From positions 1,302,001 through 1,366,000 of the forward strand of contig OX596336.1 of assembly GCA_951394405.1 (NCBI GenBank): a stretch of 64,000 nucleotides of DNA. The letters run 5' to 3'. The notes beneath the pieces were generated by a model that was given only the letters and a program-made list of their open reading frames with translations, did not search any database and had not been told where the DNA came from. This DNA comes from Coprinellus micaceus (taxonomy: Eukaryota; Basidiomycota; Agaricomycetes; Agaricales; Psathyrellaceae). Made by a program: the position numbers and the translations under genes. Below are positions 35,601-47,759 of this stretch, piece after piece (position 1 is the stretch's first letter; every line of letters begins with the position of its first letter).

Positions 35601-38096
35601 GAGTAGGGAGCTGCTTTTGCCGTATCACCGGACTCGGACTCGGCGACCACCCACTCGAAGAAGTATAGTCCACCAACCTCGGTTTCAACGGCGAACTCCT
35701 CATCGGGTATACCGGGGAGGTTTCGGGGTCCGGGATCAGGAGAAGATCCAACTCGGCAAGGGAGCCAGAGCTTGCGAACTCGTAAGGGTCCCCAAGTGCA
35801 GATGAAGTTAACGTGGGTGTTCGAGGAGTTTCGAGAGGTGAAAGTCCCGTGTCGAGTAGTGGGGGATCTGAATCTGGAGGTGGCGCAGGTTCCAGAGGTT
35901 CGTCCATGATTAAGAAGTCCATCCCCATCTCGTCTTCACTCTCTTCCTCCACTTCGGCAAAGTCAGAATGCTCAACTGGGGTGTCGTCGACGTCCGTCTG
36001 TCCACCCGAGTCTTCGGAGCCAACGCTGCCTTCGTCGTCAGAGTCCTCACCCCAGGTAGCCAAGCGCTCCGACATACTGCTCGCGCCACTTGAGGGATCC
36101 CTTCGGCGTAAGTGAGCCTTCTGCGAGGATAGAAGTTGGTCAGACTGGCTGAGGAGCGACTCCAAATGCTCTTGACCCCTCCTCCGCTCCTCCTCCTCCT
36201 CTTTCAGGCGTTCTTGTTCCCGGATATGCTATTGAAATTAAAGGATTACTAAATGCGCCTTTAATCCAGCCTCGGAAATGTGGACTCACATGAACAGCTC
36301 TCTTCCACTCACTAACCACGGTCTTAATCGTAGCTTTCGCCAAAGCCCTCAACCTCTTCTCCTCTTGCGCCCTCATCTTCTCCCTCTTCACCGCCTGCAC
36401 CTCCCAATACACCTTAATCTCCTCAGCAACCCCTACAGCAACCTCTCTCCCATTCCACAGCGATTTCTCCTCCGTTCTGAGTTTATAATGCTCCGCAACG
36501 GTGTCGATGACGTGGTCCCAATGGTCTCTCGTTTCGCGCTTCGGAGGTTCGTAGAGTGGTGGTAGCTCCTCACTGTCGAGTTTCGTCCCGAATAACAAGT
36601 CTGTTCCAGGAATGAACCTCCCCTCTCTCCGGAACTCCGCCTCGCGTTCGCGCGTCGCAGCCTCCTTGCTCAGAAACCTCGAACGGTCGGGTGGGGCGTA
36701 ACTGGAGAGCAGGCCGGTAAGGGAATGGTTATGTTGGGCAGGGTCGGGGCGTTGCCACGGACTCGAGTAGCTAGGCATAGGTTTGCGGACGACGAGCTTG
36801 ATGCGTTTTATGCCATGGGTAGGGGATTCAGGGGATTCAGGGCGGTCGGTCTAAGAGAAGGGAGAGGGAAAGGGAAAGGAATAAGAAACGAGGAGTGTGA
36901 ACGAGGAATATCACTACATACTGTGCCATTGCCCACAATCCCTTGGGGTCTGGATGTGATGCGCTCGTTGTTTGTAAGGCGCAGCCTCAGCGTCCTCGGG
37001 GAGGAAGTCTGTTCGCGACCCTGCGCCTCGAGGGAGGCCGGTGCTTGAATACTAGCCGAGCTCGTTGTATCGCGTCTAGCCTGCTGCCTGCTGCTTTTCT
37101 CAACGGCAGGAAGGTCTGGTGGGGGGCCTGGCTCGACTAGGTTGTCACGTCTTCGTTTGACTCCGTTCGTTCGGGGGGCCACTAAGATTGAGTTGCCTAG
37201 GCGTTCTTCCTCGGGAGATGAGCCTATTCGAAGGGATAGGGTTCGACTGGGTCGGTTCCTCGGTGGTGCGGTGTGGGATTTGGGTGGTTCCATAATGTTG
37301 CCATCGTCGGTCGGTGCAGCATTCGCCTTCTTGCCTGGTTTCTTTGGACTTCGCCAGCCCACCGCGCTCTGTTCCTTCATCACAACGGTAGCTTCCTTCT
37401 CCTTGCCTTTACCCTTCCCCATAGCCATCGCACTGACTGAACGGGGTTCCCATACTTCCGTTGTGGGCTTCCTCTTGATAGGCTTTGGAGGTGCAGATAG
37501 GGTACTCGGGCCAGGAGCATTGAACTCGATCATCGATTTGAGCTCATTAGCGGCGCGTCGCGTCCGACGCGATGTTCCTGCTGGAGGCTCGGCGCCACGA
37601 AGGAGGTCATAGACTGACTTGTACTGTCATGTTGGAGTCGGTTAGGGATCGACGCGTCATATTAGGGTAAAGGGAGCAGGAACGCACGTCTCGGAAAACT
37701 TGGCTTTCGTCTGTCTTTGCGGCTGCTGGGTTGTACCCGAGCATGCTTTTCCAGTTTTCCATGTGGAACTTTTCGCGAATCTTTTCAAAGAACAGACGTT
37801 AGGAGATTGGATGCCAAAGCCAAAGTGGGGCGCACCAAATCGTCGTGTTTATTGAAAATCTGGTCCAGCTGCGTCTGCTTCTGCCTCAACAGTCTCCCCC
37901 GCTCCTCTAGTACCGTCTCCTCCGTCACTTCCATACCCTTGCTCGCGTTCTCTCCACCTCGAATAACACTCGTAGAAGGCGCACCCGCTTCGGATCGGCT
38001 GCTTTTGGTGCGAGTGACCCTTCGCGTGCTCATCGTCGTGCTCAGCGAACTTGTGGGTAATGACTGCTGGAGCTCATTGTCCTCCGCCGGGACCAT
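32626..38096 (-). CDS. SWR1: SWR1-type chromatin remodelling ATPase
   Basis: Swr1 is the catalytic subunit that exchanges H2A for H2A.Z in nucleosomes. The N-terminal part has [19 protein letters not shown] and [19 protein letters not shown], typical of SWR1. An HSA domain follows ([20 protein letters not shown] ... [14 protein letters not shown], about 36300-36560), then an acidic linker. The Snf2 ATPase comprises [42 protein letters not shown] and [15 protein letters not shown]. The segments [29 protein letters not shown] and [20 protein letters not shown] distinguish SWR1 from INO80 and ISWI. A long insertion separates the two lobes; lobe 2 has [27 protein letters not shown] and AHRIGQ. 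About 12 exons. The start at 38096 is provisional, since upstream in-frame stops are close but a 5' exon is possible. Confidence 0.92.
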
Positions 38097-38450
38097 ACGG
38101 ATGGGAGAAGGGTCTTCGAAGGACTACGTCTCCAGACCCTACCACGTTGTCGGTCTCTCGTTGCTCGCGAGTACGTTTTAGCGCAGATTACCGTCGCGGC
38201 CGGTGTCGCGCCTGGTCACCGATATCGAGCTCGATGAATTCTGGACGGCACGCTGCGATTCTTACACCGAACGAACGGCGAAATGCGGGAGAGATGGGGG
38301 TTGGAGGTAGGTGGGGTGTTTGTGGGCGAGGAAATGGGCAGCAGTTGAGGAGCGTCATGGCGGGTTGATACCTTTGTTTGGCTCCTACAAATACGGGCGA
38401 TCACTGGGCACAGATTTCGGCGCTTGTTCCTGTCCCTCATCCTCATTTCC
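38097..38450. promoter_or_regulatory. Shared promoter region between SWR1 and a SET-domain gene
   Basis: The two genes are divergent with about 355 bp between their proposed starts. No clear TATA is seen. Part of this could hold a 5' exon of SWR1. Confidence 0.4.
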
Positions 38451-40335
38451 ATGAACCCGGGAAACAAAATCGACAGACTACTGGAATGGTGCGATGAAAG
38501 TGGAATATTAGTCGACGGGAGGGTAAGCATTCGAGCGGATGAGCATGGCGGTATCGCTGTCTTCAGTGAAGAAGAGGGTATACCTGCCGGCGAGACAAGT
38601 ATGTGCGATTCGAAGCTAAATTAAGTGGAAGGGCTAACCAGTATTGTAGTTGTGACGATATCCAAGGCCTCTGTTCTATCCACCAGGTCGTGTGTTCTTT
38701 CCGAGTTTATCACCCCAGCTTTGGCGGGTCCTGAGGCACAGCTCGCCCTATCGACCGCCCTCTACACTGAAACGTGAGCTTTCTTCGCATTAGTGTGCCC
38801 AGTATGAGATTATTAACTCACCCCAGGGTATAATAAGCCTTCTTGACCGTCGATCTAGGTGGTTTGGGTACATACAGAGCTTGCCTGAAGCCATTGACTT
38901 ACCCCTCTGCTGGAAGGACTGGATCGAAGGGATTGGTTGTCCTTCGCACTTTACTCCTGAAGATCTGAAGGATGCGGAGGAGGCCCTTGGATGGTTGAGA
39001 GGCACAGAAGCGGAGAAGGTCTTGCTTCGTGCTGACGTTCAATCCGGGGTCACCTTTGTGCGTGTCGCGGTCGTCATCCTCGCCGTAGATCGAGCGCTCA
39101 ACCTCTGATAGGACCGCCTACGTTCGTACTTTGAGAACGTAGTGTTCCCCCTTGTGGATGCGCACATACCTATCTACGAAGCAAGGCTTGACGGATTTAT
39201 CCGAGCCTACTGCCTCGTATCGTCGAGAGCATTCCTAGTCGACGCTTTCCATGGGCTCGCAATGGTCCCCATTGCCGATGCGTACGACCATCGCCACAGT
39301 TATATTCCCCACAATATAACATACCGCCTCTTTCTAGATTTAACCACACCCAAGAAAACCACGTCCACCTCGAGAGCGACTACAGTGTTTGCTCAGAATG
39401 CGGTTCCCTCGACGAATGTTCTCATGATCAAGAAGGAGAGGACAATGCAGAACTCGTGGTACCTACCACTCCCGTGCATGTGCACGACTGCTATGAGATG
39501 GTCACGAGTGCCGCGGTCCCTCCGTCCAGCGAAATCTACAACACTTACGGCGAGACGCTGTCCAATGCTGAGCTTCTGTGCCAGTACGGATTTGTGCTCG
39601 AAGCGAACGACAACGATACTCTGACCTGGACCATGGACGAGGTCCTGGACGTCGCTCTCGTAACGTCTGTACCTCTTCGGACCGCAATCGCCCAACAGTC
39701 CGCGGACTGCTTGAAGGAACCCGACTTCGACGATACCCGGTGTCTGATCAGGAATCCCGACCCGAAGGAACACAGAAAGTATATCATCAACGCAGATGGG
39801 CAGACGAGCATTCAGCTCTGGGTCCTCCTTCTCTCCGTCTCCGCGCAGAAAGCAACGATGGACCTTAGGCCAATGCTACCGTCGCTCTACAATATCCAAA
39901 CCGCGCTGGAGAACCAATGCGGGGGCTCCGACTCCGACCCCGACTTGGACGATACGACTGCACACGATGGTGACGACGACTATTCTGTACTGGGTGCCTT
40001 GGTGCGTAGTATTGGGGATGGTTGCCTCGGTATCCTGAAAAGTACCTACCAGCTCTTGGTGGAGCTGTGCCAGGCAAGGAAGGCTACTATTGGCAAGGGT
40101 GACCAGGGAGATGACGACTTGTGGGATGTTCTGGAGGTATGCACATTTTTTTTCGATTTGGATAGCATGGACGTGCGCTGATTTTGGCTTGTAGGCCTTC
40201 GGCACCAGCCAGTGGCGTACGAGGTCGGCCTTGTTGCTGGCCGTGAATGAGAAACTGATTATAAGTAGCTGTGAAGCCACCTGGAAGGATCTGCTGGGTG
40301 TGCTTGAGCATAGTCGGGCAAGCTCAAGAAACTAA
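38451..40335 (+). CDS. SET-domain protein lysine methyltransferase (SETD6/Rkm-like)
   Basis: The start at 38451 gives MNPGNKIDRLLEWCDESGIL. The SET fold reads VSIRADEHGGIAVFSEEEGI, then IVTISKASVLSTRSCVLSEF, an inserted helical region (WFGYIQSLPEAIDLPLCW), SYFENVVFPLVDAHIPIYEA, RAFLVDAFHGLAMVPIADAF NHTQENH, and the cofactor-binding motif EIYNTYGETLSNAELLCQYG. This split-SET arrangement with a following Rubisco-LSMT-like substrate-binding region matches the SETD3/SETD6 and yeast Rkm families, which methylate ribosomal or other proteins rather than histone tails. There are about six exons; the last join gives LWDVLEAFGTSQW and the chain ends RASSRN. The specific substrate cannot be told from sequence alone. 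Confidence 0.83.
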
Positions 40336-40931
40336 GGCCCATCCACTATCCTCGATTCCACTTTTATAGACACGTAAACTCTAACTGGATTCAGGAGAAT
40401 CGCGCCGCCGTTCGGCTTCGCCTCGATGCAGAGGTCGGTCTTCACAAAGAGAATAAGAAATTTCTGATTGTACGTCGGTCTTAGAGAGGAGCGTGGCAGA
40501 GGTGTGAAGTCCAGCCCGGGTCTCCAGCTCGGACATTTCGATGGGAAAAACATTTGAGCGCTGCAGAGGATCGTCGAGAATCTTCACGTCTTGGAGACGT
40601 GGGTTTCCATGGGTAAGTAGGTAGCCTTGTTCCAAGGATAGAGAGGGCATTGTACTCTCGGTGTGATGATGGTGAAGTTAAACCGGCCTGTTTGGTACCG
40701 TGAGCGCGTGCAAGCAAAACGATCAGATTTCGATTGTTCGGACAATGGCGCCTGCCTTTCAACTCTAAGCAACCTTCCTTTTTATCCTCTCCCCAGCCGA
40801 CGATTCCTTGGTTGCTGCTTCTTCCTTCTCGCACTCTCACTCTCCTCGGTGGTGTCTGGACACTCATCGTCCCCCCTCCCTCTACATCTACCTACCTTTA
40901 CTCCACCTCCCTTTGTGGCTCATTTCATTTC
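40336..40931. promoter_or_regulatory. Leader and promoter region of the PKA gene
   Basis: About 600 bp. The last 200 bases are strongly pyrimidine-rich on the + strand, typical of fungal leaders. No gene supported. Confidence 0.4.
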
Positions 40932-42428
40932 ATGATTAAACGCATGGCCAGCAAGATCACAGCGCACATTAGCGGGGGAGGGCATCACTACCAACCACCA
41001 CCGCCCCAACACCACCAGCCTGGCAAGACGGTGGGGCTACCCCCGCCCTCCCCAGCGGCTTCGGCGCACTCGTATTCGGATTCGTCGTCCACCAGGATTA
41101 ACCCGGGGGTCCCGGTCTACGAGCACAGGGAGTCGATATCGACTCAAAGGACGTCAGCGAGTATGGATACGGACTCGTCCCAGTCGGTAATAGTTACGAG
41201 GGACCCGAACGCCCCGGCGCAGGCTCGGTATCCAGGACGCAAGACTCAGAGGCCAAAGGGGACGTACCGGTTGACCGACTTTATCATTCAGAGGACGTTG
41301 GGGACGGGGAGTTTTGGGCGGGTGCACCTTGGTACGCCGATTGATCACAGTCTAAAGTATAAAGGGACATATACACTAACGAGCATTGGGTTCACAGCGC
41401 GAAGTAAACATAACCTTCGGTTCTACGCTATCAAGGTGCTGAACAAGGAGCGGATCGTGAAGCTGAAGCAGGTCGAGCACACGAACAATGAGATGATGAT
41501 GCTCGAGTCGGTGCAGCACCCATTTATTATCAACCTATGGGGGTCCTTCCAGGACTCAGGGAACTTGTACATGGTCATGGACTTTGTACCTGGTGGGGAG
41601 CTATTCACATTGCTGCGAAGATCGAACGTGAGTAGCGATCCCTTTGCCGGAGAAACCCGTGTATCTGACGGCTCTCCAGCGCTTCCCAGATCCAGTAGCC
41701 AAGTTCTACTCAGCCGAGGTTGCCTTGGCGCTCAATTACCTGCACGGGCTGGACATCGTCTACCGCGACCTCAAACCTGAAAACATCCTCCTCAATACCG
41801 ACGGCCACGTCAAGATCGCAGACTTTGGCTTTGCGAAATCATGCGAAACGACGACGTGGACGCTGTGCGGGACGCCCGACTATCTAGCGCCCGAGATTGT
41901 TAGTCAGCAACGATACAACAAGTCCGTCGACTGGTACGCGTTGGGAGTCTTGATCTACGAAATGCTCTCAGGACTCCCGCCATACCACCAGCAAGTGCCC
42001 CACCACATCGAGCTGTACGAGAAGATCATGCAGGGGCCGAGGTATATCAGGTGGCCGACAGCGTTCCATGAGAACGCAACGGACCTCATTCTCAAGCTCA
42101 TGGAGAGCGACCCATCGAGGCGGTACGGTAACCTGCAACATGGGGCTGGGGATGTGTTTGCGCATCCCTGGTTTAGGGAGGTGGATTGGGATAAGTTGGG
42201 AAGGAGGGAGATTATGGCGCCCTATTTGCCGAGGATAAATGGGGAGGGCGATGCTAGCGCGTACGTGCCTTTTCCTTCCTCTCCGATTATTCCGCTGACC
42301 GGCTTTGTTTCAGTTTCGATAACTACCCTGAGGATAACGTCGCCGCGACGTACGGATTGGCAGCCCCGGATATGTTTGGGACCGTGTTCCCTGCCTTCGA
42401 GTATACCTCGCCCACCATCATGTCATGA
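40932..42428 (+). CDS. cAMP-dependent protein kinase catalytic subunit (PKA)
   Basis: This Ser/Thr kinase acts downstream of cAMP and its regulatory subunit in nutrient sensing, growth and mating. The start at 40932 ([10 protein letters not shown]) has a second in-frame ATG at 40944. A Pro/His/Ser-rich N-terminal extension of about 110 residues precedes the kinase. Motifs: glycine loop [24 protein letters not shown] (ATP lysine), [28 protein letters not shown] (catalytic Asp), ADFGFAK, activation loop [15 protein letters not shown] with the phosphorylated threonine, and [15 protein letters not shown]. The AGC C-tail ends [13 protein letters not shown]; the hydrophobic FxxF motif normally at the end is extended by several residues. 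Four exons with introns at about 41332, 41630 and 42260, all in frame. Confidence 0.95.
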
Positions 42429-42912
42429 TGCTCATGATTTTACGACACATACCCAATATTTCTTGGAAGACATTTGCTCAACATCTCAAACGCAGAGGCA
42501 TACCCCCTGCTACTTACCCACACACCGGAAACGACCCGCTGTCTCGTGTATGATAGGAACGCTAACGCCGGGCGCTTGGACGCCCTAGGACTTTTTTCGA
42601 TGTTGTTGTATCTATTCTATCTATCTGTACTACATAGATGCTAACGCCCTTTCGAATTTCGCTTGTTGTACACCTGAAATGCGTTGCTTTTGAACACTCT
42701 CGTGCCAGTTGTTTCGCACAACCAAACGGACCACACCTGGACTGGTGCCAGTGGAGGTCCAAGGAGATAGGGGCTCTAGCTTTGGCTCACTTTGGCCACC
42801 GACCCGGCGACCCTGATTCCAAACAAGGCGTACAAACAAAGCAGGCCGAGCAGCGTTGGGGCCGGCCAGGGTCGCGTACTTCCTCGAACCTCCATCCCCT
42901 CCTCGAAGTACC
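42429..42912. other. Intergenic between PKA and COX14-like genes
   Basis: About 480 bp with the PKA 3' end and the next promoter. Nothing else seen. Confidence 0.35.
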
Positions 42913-43351
42913 ATGGCTGGCCGTCTGGGGATCCTCGATTACATGCACAGAGCGGTGGTGTACACATGCGTTGGCGTCTCTGTCTGGGGTATTGGCATGG
43001 GAGTCGCAGTGCACCGGGATACGCTTCGGAGAGGCAGAGGTATGTGGTACAGACATTCTCATCCCAATACGGACTCTGAATACGGAATGGATGGTCTGTG
43101 ACTTGTTACTTGCATTTAGAGGTGTGTAGATGTTCTATACGAGTCGGTTCTGAGAATTAATCAGGTTCGGTAGATCCTCGCACAGCGCGAAGCCCTTGGT
43201 CTTTCTCTCGAACCTCCACCAGTCAAAATCGTGAGTCCATGGCATGGAAGTCACGTCAATGATCCACCTAACACGCTTGTCTGGCGTACAGGAGGAACAA
43301 AAAGAGCAACAGCTTGCGGAGCTTGCACAGGCCGCGCTTCCAAGCCGATGA
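42913..43351 (+). CDS. COX14-like cytochrome c oxidase assembly factor
   Basis: Small single-helix mitochondrial inner-membrane proteins of this family regulate Cox1 synthesis and assembly of complex IV. The start at 42913 gives MAGRLGILDYMHRAVVYTCV, then GVSVWGIGMGVAVHRDTLRR, which has the family layout: an N-terminal HR, one transmembrane helix, and a DTLRRGR segment. The last exons read ILAQREALGLSLEPPPVKI and EEQKEQQLAELAQAALPSR. The join between exon 1 (ending GGCAGAG) and the exon starting ATCCTC does not hold frame with any normal GT-AG intron; two bases are missing. An AG flanked by splice-like sites at about 43125 could be a 2-nt micro-exon giving G-R-E-I-L. Family assignment is moderately sure. 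Confidence 0.62.
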
Positions 43352-43813
43352 CTATAACAGCATCGCTCCGCTTGACCCAACTATACCTTCAAATCCACAC
43401 GCGCCACCTTTCAAGTTATCACACCTTTTCCTAATAGACGGAGGGTCTCGAACAACGCTCAGTTCAATAGGGAGTCTATATGTCGTAATCTAAGCATTAA
43501 TGCGAGGCTTTTTGGCTTCTACTGTTACAGGATGTGGGGATGTGTGCGGCAAGAGTAGGGAATGGTGCAGGGGACCGCAAACGTGAGTGGTGAGTTGTTT
43601 CGTTACATGGCTCATTAGGGGAAACGATACTGAGACGCATGGGTATCTAGATGGGGCGAAGCTGGGGTGTGGGTATCCGTCAAAACATATGCAAGAAACG
43701 GGCCGCAGAGCAAAACAATAGACGTGATGTGCAAAAACGAAGCAAGGATAGGCTCATCTCGGGGCGGCCACCCGCGGAGACGCGGATGGGGCGAGACATG
43801 AACGAGCAAGGGC
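43352..43813. other. Convergent 3' region, nothing seen
   Basis: About 460 bp between the COX14-like stop and the acetyltransferase stop. No gene or repeat recognised. Confidence 0.35.
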
Positions 43814-44980
43814 TTACCACTGGCCCATTTGGACCCGGCGCCTGTCGAAACCGATCTCAACCCAGCGGTCGACACCTTCGACGGGTCCTTTGCCTTTGTC
43901 GAGTCCAAGGAAGCCAACCCTGGCGTACACCTTAGCCGCTGGGTTGCCGTTCCCTACAAACAACGCGATCTTCTCCTTGGGCTCTGTGGAGTACAGAAGA
44001 CTGGAAGTAAAGATCATCAGTATTCATGTTCGCAATGGAATCATGGCCAGCAATGACTCACTTTTTGCAGACCCGGCGCACAAGTCGCTCAGCACACCCC
44101 CGTTTCCTCCAGTTGGGAGGGGTGTAGACCTTCGTGATGGTGGCGACTTTGTCGCAGTTCCTCGTGAATGCGACTATCGACGCGATTTCCGTGGGGCCAT
44201 TGCCGATGCGAACCCGATGGACCCAAACCTGCTGGTTGGCGACCAGTTTGTGCCCCTCTTCCTGACCTTGTCTTGCGGTCAAGACGAACGGTTCCTGCAA
44301 ATATGTGTGAGTACACAATCATTTCGTCGTAGAAGCAAGATCGCACTCACTGACTCTGCAGCAAACATCTCGCACAGCCTTCCGACCTCGGGAATGTCCT
44401 CCCAAGTTGCGGGGCAGAGCTCGTATTGGATCCCAGGAATAACACTGTCCTGCCGAAACTGGGTGATGTCCATCCTTGAACAAAAGGAAATCGTCGAGTC
44501 GTAGTACGGGCTGGTGTAGAACTCGATCCCAGTCCTTCTGGTCCATGCCACGGAGAACGCGGCAGACACAAGGTCCACAGCGAAGACGGAGAAAATCCTG
44601 CCTCGAGGGATACGAGCAAGGTCGATCTCTTCCGCTACGACCTCCATCGCATATTCCACGTCCTCCTTGACAAGCGAGGAACGAGGAGCTACGGTGAATA
44701 TGAAGAGAGGGTAATCTCCCATCATCCCCTTCGTCAGGGAGGCGACGTATAGGACCTTTGAGCGTGCAGGAGAGTCGTAGCACACAATCCAAATGTTCTC
44801 GGGGTTTGGAATGCCGGTTCTCTGCTCCTCAGCACGAGCCTTGAGGTACGTGGGGAGGATGAGGTTAGCCTTGACAGGGTCCGCCTGCAAGGCACCGAGC
44901 GCCTTCGGTGACAAACTCCTGGCTGATCTGACGGTCTCGCACAAGGGAGAAGGGGTTTCGATGTTGATAGCAGTAGGCAT
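43814..44980 (-). CDS. GNAT-family N-acetyltransferase
   Basis: The start at 44980 gives MPTAINIETPSPLCETVRSA. The N-terminal half (KANLILPTYLKARAEEQRTG, NIWIVCYDSPARSKVLYVAS) is a region typical of fungal GNAT-like proteins of unknown substrate. The C-terminal half is a GNAT acetyl-CoA fold: IASIVAFTRNCDKVATITKV, then TPPNWRKRGCAERLVRRV, in which R-x-x-G-x-A corresponds to the pyrophosphate-binding loop, then IALFVGNGNPAAKVYARVGF, the classic helix before the last strands. Three exons joined in frame; the last is short and ends RVQMGQW with TAA at 43814-43816. A TATA box is about 80 nt upstream. The substrate is unknown. Confidence 0.82.
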
Positions 44981-45057
44981 GGTGGAGATGGGTTGGGTTG
45001 CTTGGAAGTGAAGGTCGTAGTGGGTTGGAGAAGTAAAGAAAGACGACGATTAGCCTG

Positions 45058-45067
45058 CTTTATATAC
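45058..45067 (-). promoter_or_regulatory. TATA box of the GNAT gene
   Basis: On the minus strand the sequence reads GTATATAAAG, about 80 nt before the start codon at 44980, a usual spacing for a TATA element plus short leader. Confidence 0.55.
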
Positions 45068-47759
45068 CAAATGCTCGCATGCTGTTGAATCGACCCACAG
45101 CTCAATGCAAGCAAGCTACAACTCCATTTCTAGTCACGGTTCGGTATGCTCTACATCTATGACTCGGGAGCGGCCACGTTCTTTGCACCTACGAGCAGTA
45201 AAACCCAGAAATTCGGGCATTCGCCGGGGATAGATTACTTGTAGCGCCCCTTTGATTCCGTTCCCAAAACGATTAGACCTTTCCTAATCAACACCGAGCG
45301 GCGATCTCATAATCACATCTCTTCACAGCAGAAATAAGTATACACCCAAGACCTCCCAACCGACCATGTTGGTACGAGTCGTCTGAGGTTGAAAATCAAC
45401 ACGGTAGCACGATCGTGCAGCGTTGTTCACGGGCACGACCTCCAGGCTGGGGTGCTGGGCGCCTATTATATTAATAATCCGGATATTGCGCAGTGCATGT
45501 CAAAATTTTCATGGCTGTTGAGCGGGGGGCACCACGACCGCCGAATGGGAATGGACGTGATCTGCCTGATGGGAGAGCCATGGCAAGGTTTCGATGAGAC
45601 CACCAACGCACACACCATGAAGCTCTAACGGTGAGCCTGATCTTTGCACGACGACGGAATCCGTTTGGACCAAAAAAATTAATTTGAAGACGGTCGACAC
45701 GGGGGGTGCAGGCGAACTAGCTCGTCGGCACTGCGTGATCTCGTGTCGCCATCATGTGCCGTAAGGACTACCCTCTTTGCCTTGTTTTTTCGAGTGATTC
45801 ACCCATGTCAAAATGTGACACCTGTTTGACGCCGACATCAGCCACAGGCCAATTGACTTTCTCTCGTCAATTGGGCTTAGTGTTTCTCGTTAGCAGACGA
45901 CGGCCTACGAAGGACAGTCACGGTGGACAGCGGGTAAGGGCATGGGACTACTTCGCAACGTAAAGATTCCTCGACAAGCACAACGGGGATATCGAGATAC
46001 ATGTTCTGCGTACCTGGACTTCGGATCGCCGATTCTTTTAAACTAGATTTCCCCTTGTAAGGTGGGGTTGGAGTGGGTCGAATTGTTGACGGAAGGGGCG
46101 GGCTGCGAGTCAACGCAATTGTCCTCTGCCCAAAGTTCCGGAAATTCTAGAAACCTAACGCAACATCTCCATTTCAATTCCAAGGTGACATCCCAAACCC
46201 CGCTAGACGAGAGTAGGGGCCCTGGCTGCGAAACGCCACGACAAAGCCGTTCGCCAGGCTCCCCCAACTATCCGCGGTTTCTAGAAGGTCATTTGAGCTT
46301 CGCCTTGTCTCATATTACCCGAGCTGCGAACATGACTCGACCATCGATGCCCACCTCCGTACGCGTAGGAGGTTCACCATCGGTATGTCTAGTCCCTGAC
46401 TCAGAGCCCGGTTCGCATCCAACTTGAACCCGAGTCAAGACCAAAAATATTTTTACGCGTTTTGGGTTGCTCGCAGGCAGAGGTAGGGAGCCCGTAGCAA
46501 GCGAGCAATTTGCTCGACCTTGTGTGTGCAAGATACCCGGGATCAAGGGCGTGTATCCCGTGGGCGCTAGAATGCTTCACGGTTACGTTGATACCCGAAG
46601 CGAGCTTGAGTATATCACTGATATAGATTGGATTCCCATAACGGCCCTCCGGGAGGAAGGGAAACCCGAGGGATATTGACACTAGTACTACGAGGGGTAT
46701 GAGAAGTACAAAATTATGCGGACAATATCTCGACCTTCGTGAGTGGACGCAGCCTTAGCGCGTTCATCAATTCATACTTTGCGCCAACCTAGGACCATGC
46801 TACAAAAGGCACTGCGCACTGCCATACGGCACGATATGTTTGCGCGCGGTATCCTCCACCTTTAATTACCTTCCCTCGGTAAGTCGGAGGAGCAATCGGG
46901 AAGTAAACACGCCCAGATTAGCGCCCATCTAGCCATATGGGTGAACGGGCGCTTAAGTCGGGGCGACGATTTTACAGCAAGCGGTGTGGCCACATTCTTC
47001 CTGTACAGCTGGAATTTTACACCCTCTGGCTGTGTAATTAACTACCTATTATTTGAACACCTTGCAGCATGGCAACCGTATGGTACTTGGTGGCTGCAAC
47101 CGGTGGCGCGGGCAGCCACGTCGGGATTAGTATTTCCTAGCGTGGGGCAGTGTTCGTCTAAATGGAATCAAATCATCGCTGACCACAGGCCCCGTCCCTG
47201 CCAATCCCCTCCAATCCCCGAACCGCATTCGCCGCCCCAAATAAAAGAGTAAGGACAAAAGAAGCGTTAAGATCCATGTCAGGTCGTCCTTCGGAAGGCC
47301 GAGGTAATGGAAAGTTAACTGCATACAGATAGAAGCAGTCTTACCCTCTGAAAATAAGCATATACTCTCCGAGACCACCGTCTGTGTGTATTCAAAGCAT
47401 TCCGGGGTAAGCGTAGGCTCGTGGCCATCCGTTACCTGTGCAACGGAGTAGGGTTTACCCCCGTTCACGATATAGGCTGGTCGCGAGTTGAGGGTAAGAG
47501 GATGAGTCAAAGAAGACATCGGAACTCTTTTTGGAGTCTAATAGAGTCAGTGGCCAAGAAACAGTCCAGGTCCCAACGGCGTAGCCCGTGCTACGGTCTT
47601 GATTTCAGGCGGCCCATGGTTCTAGCTCGGAATGTAACGCAACCACGAGTAGCTTATTTTCAGGGCTATCGGGTCGACGCCGCTGGTTCCGACTAAAGTT
47701 AGTGGGTTCTCGAGCACACCCAGCCTTCGCTGCGAGCACGTCTACTTGTTGACGTAGAT
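45068..47759. other. Gene-poor stretch, no supported gene
   Basis: About 2.7 kb with only short frames on both strands and no recognisable domain. No transposase, terminal repeat or tandem array was recognised. With the kinase relics beside it, this looks like accessory or decayed sequence. Confidence 0.45.

Noticed and set aside
44319..44792. A 157-codon minus-strand frame in another register inside the GNAT gene
   Set aside because: It is a shadow of the true frame, which carries the GNAT motifs and clean introns.
30834..46408. A shared 15-mer (CCCTGACTCAGAGCC) at 30834 and 46394 as a repeat family
   Set aside because: A few exact 15-mers are expected by chance in 64 kb, and the similarity does not extend to either side.
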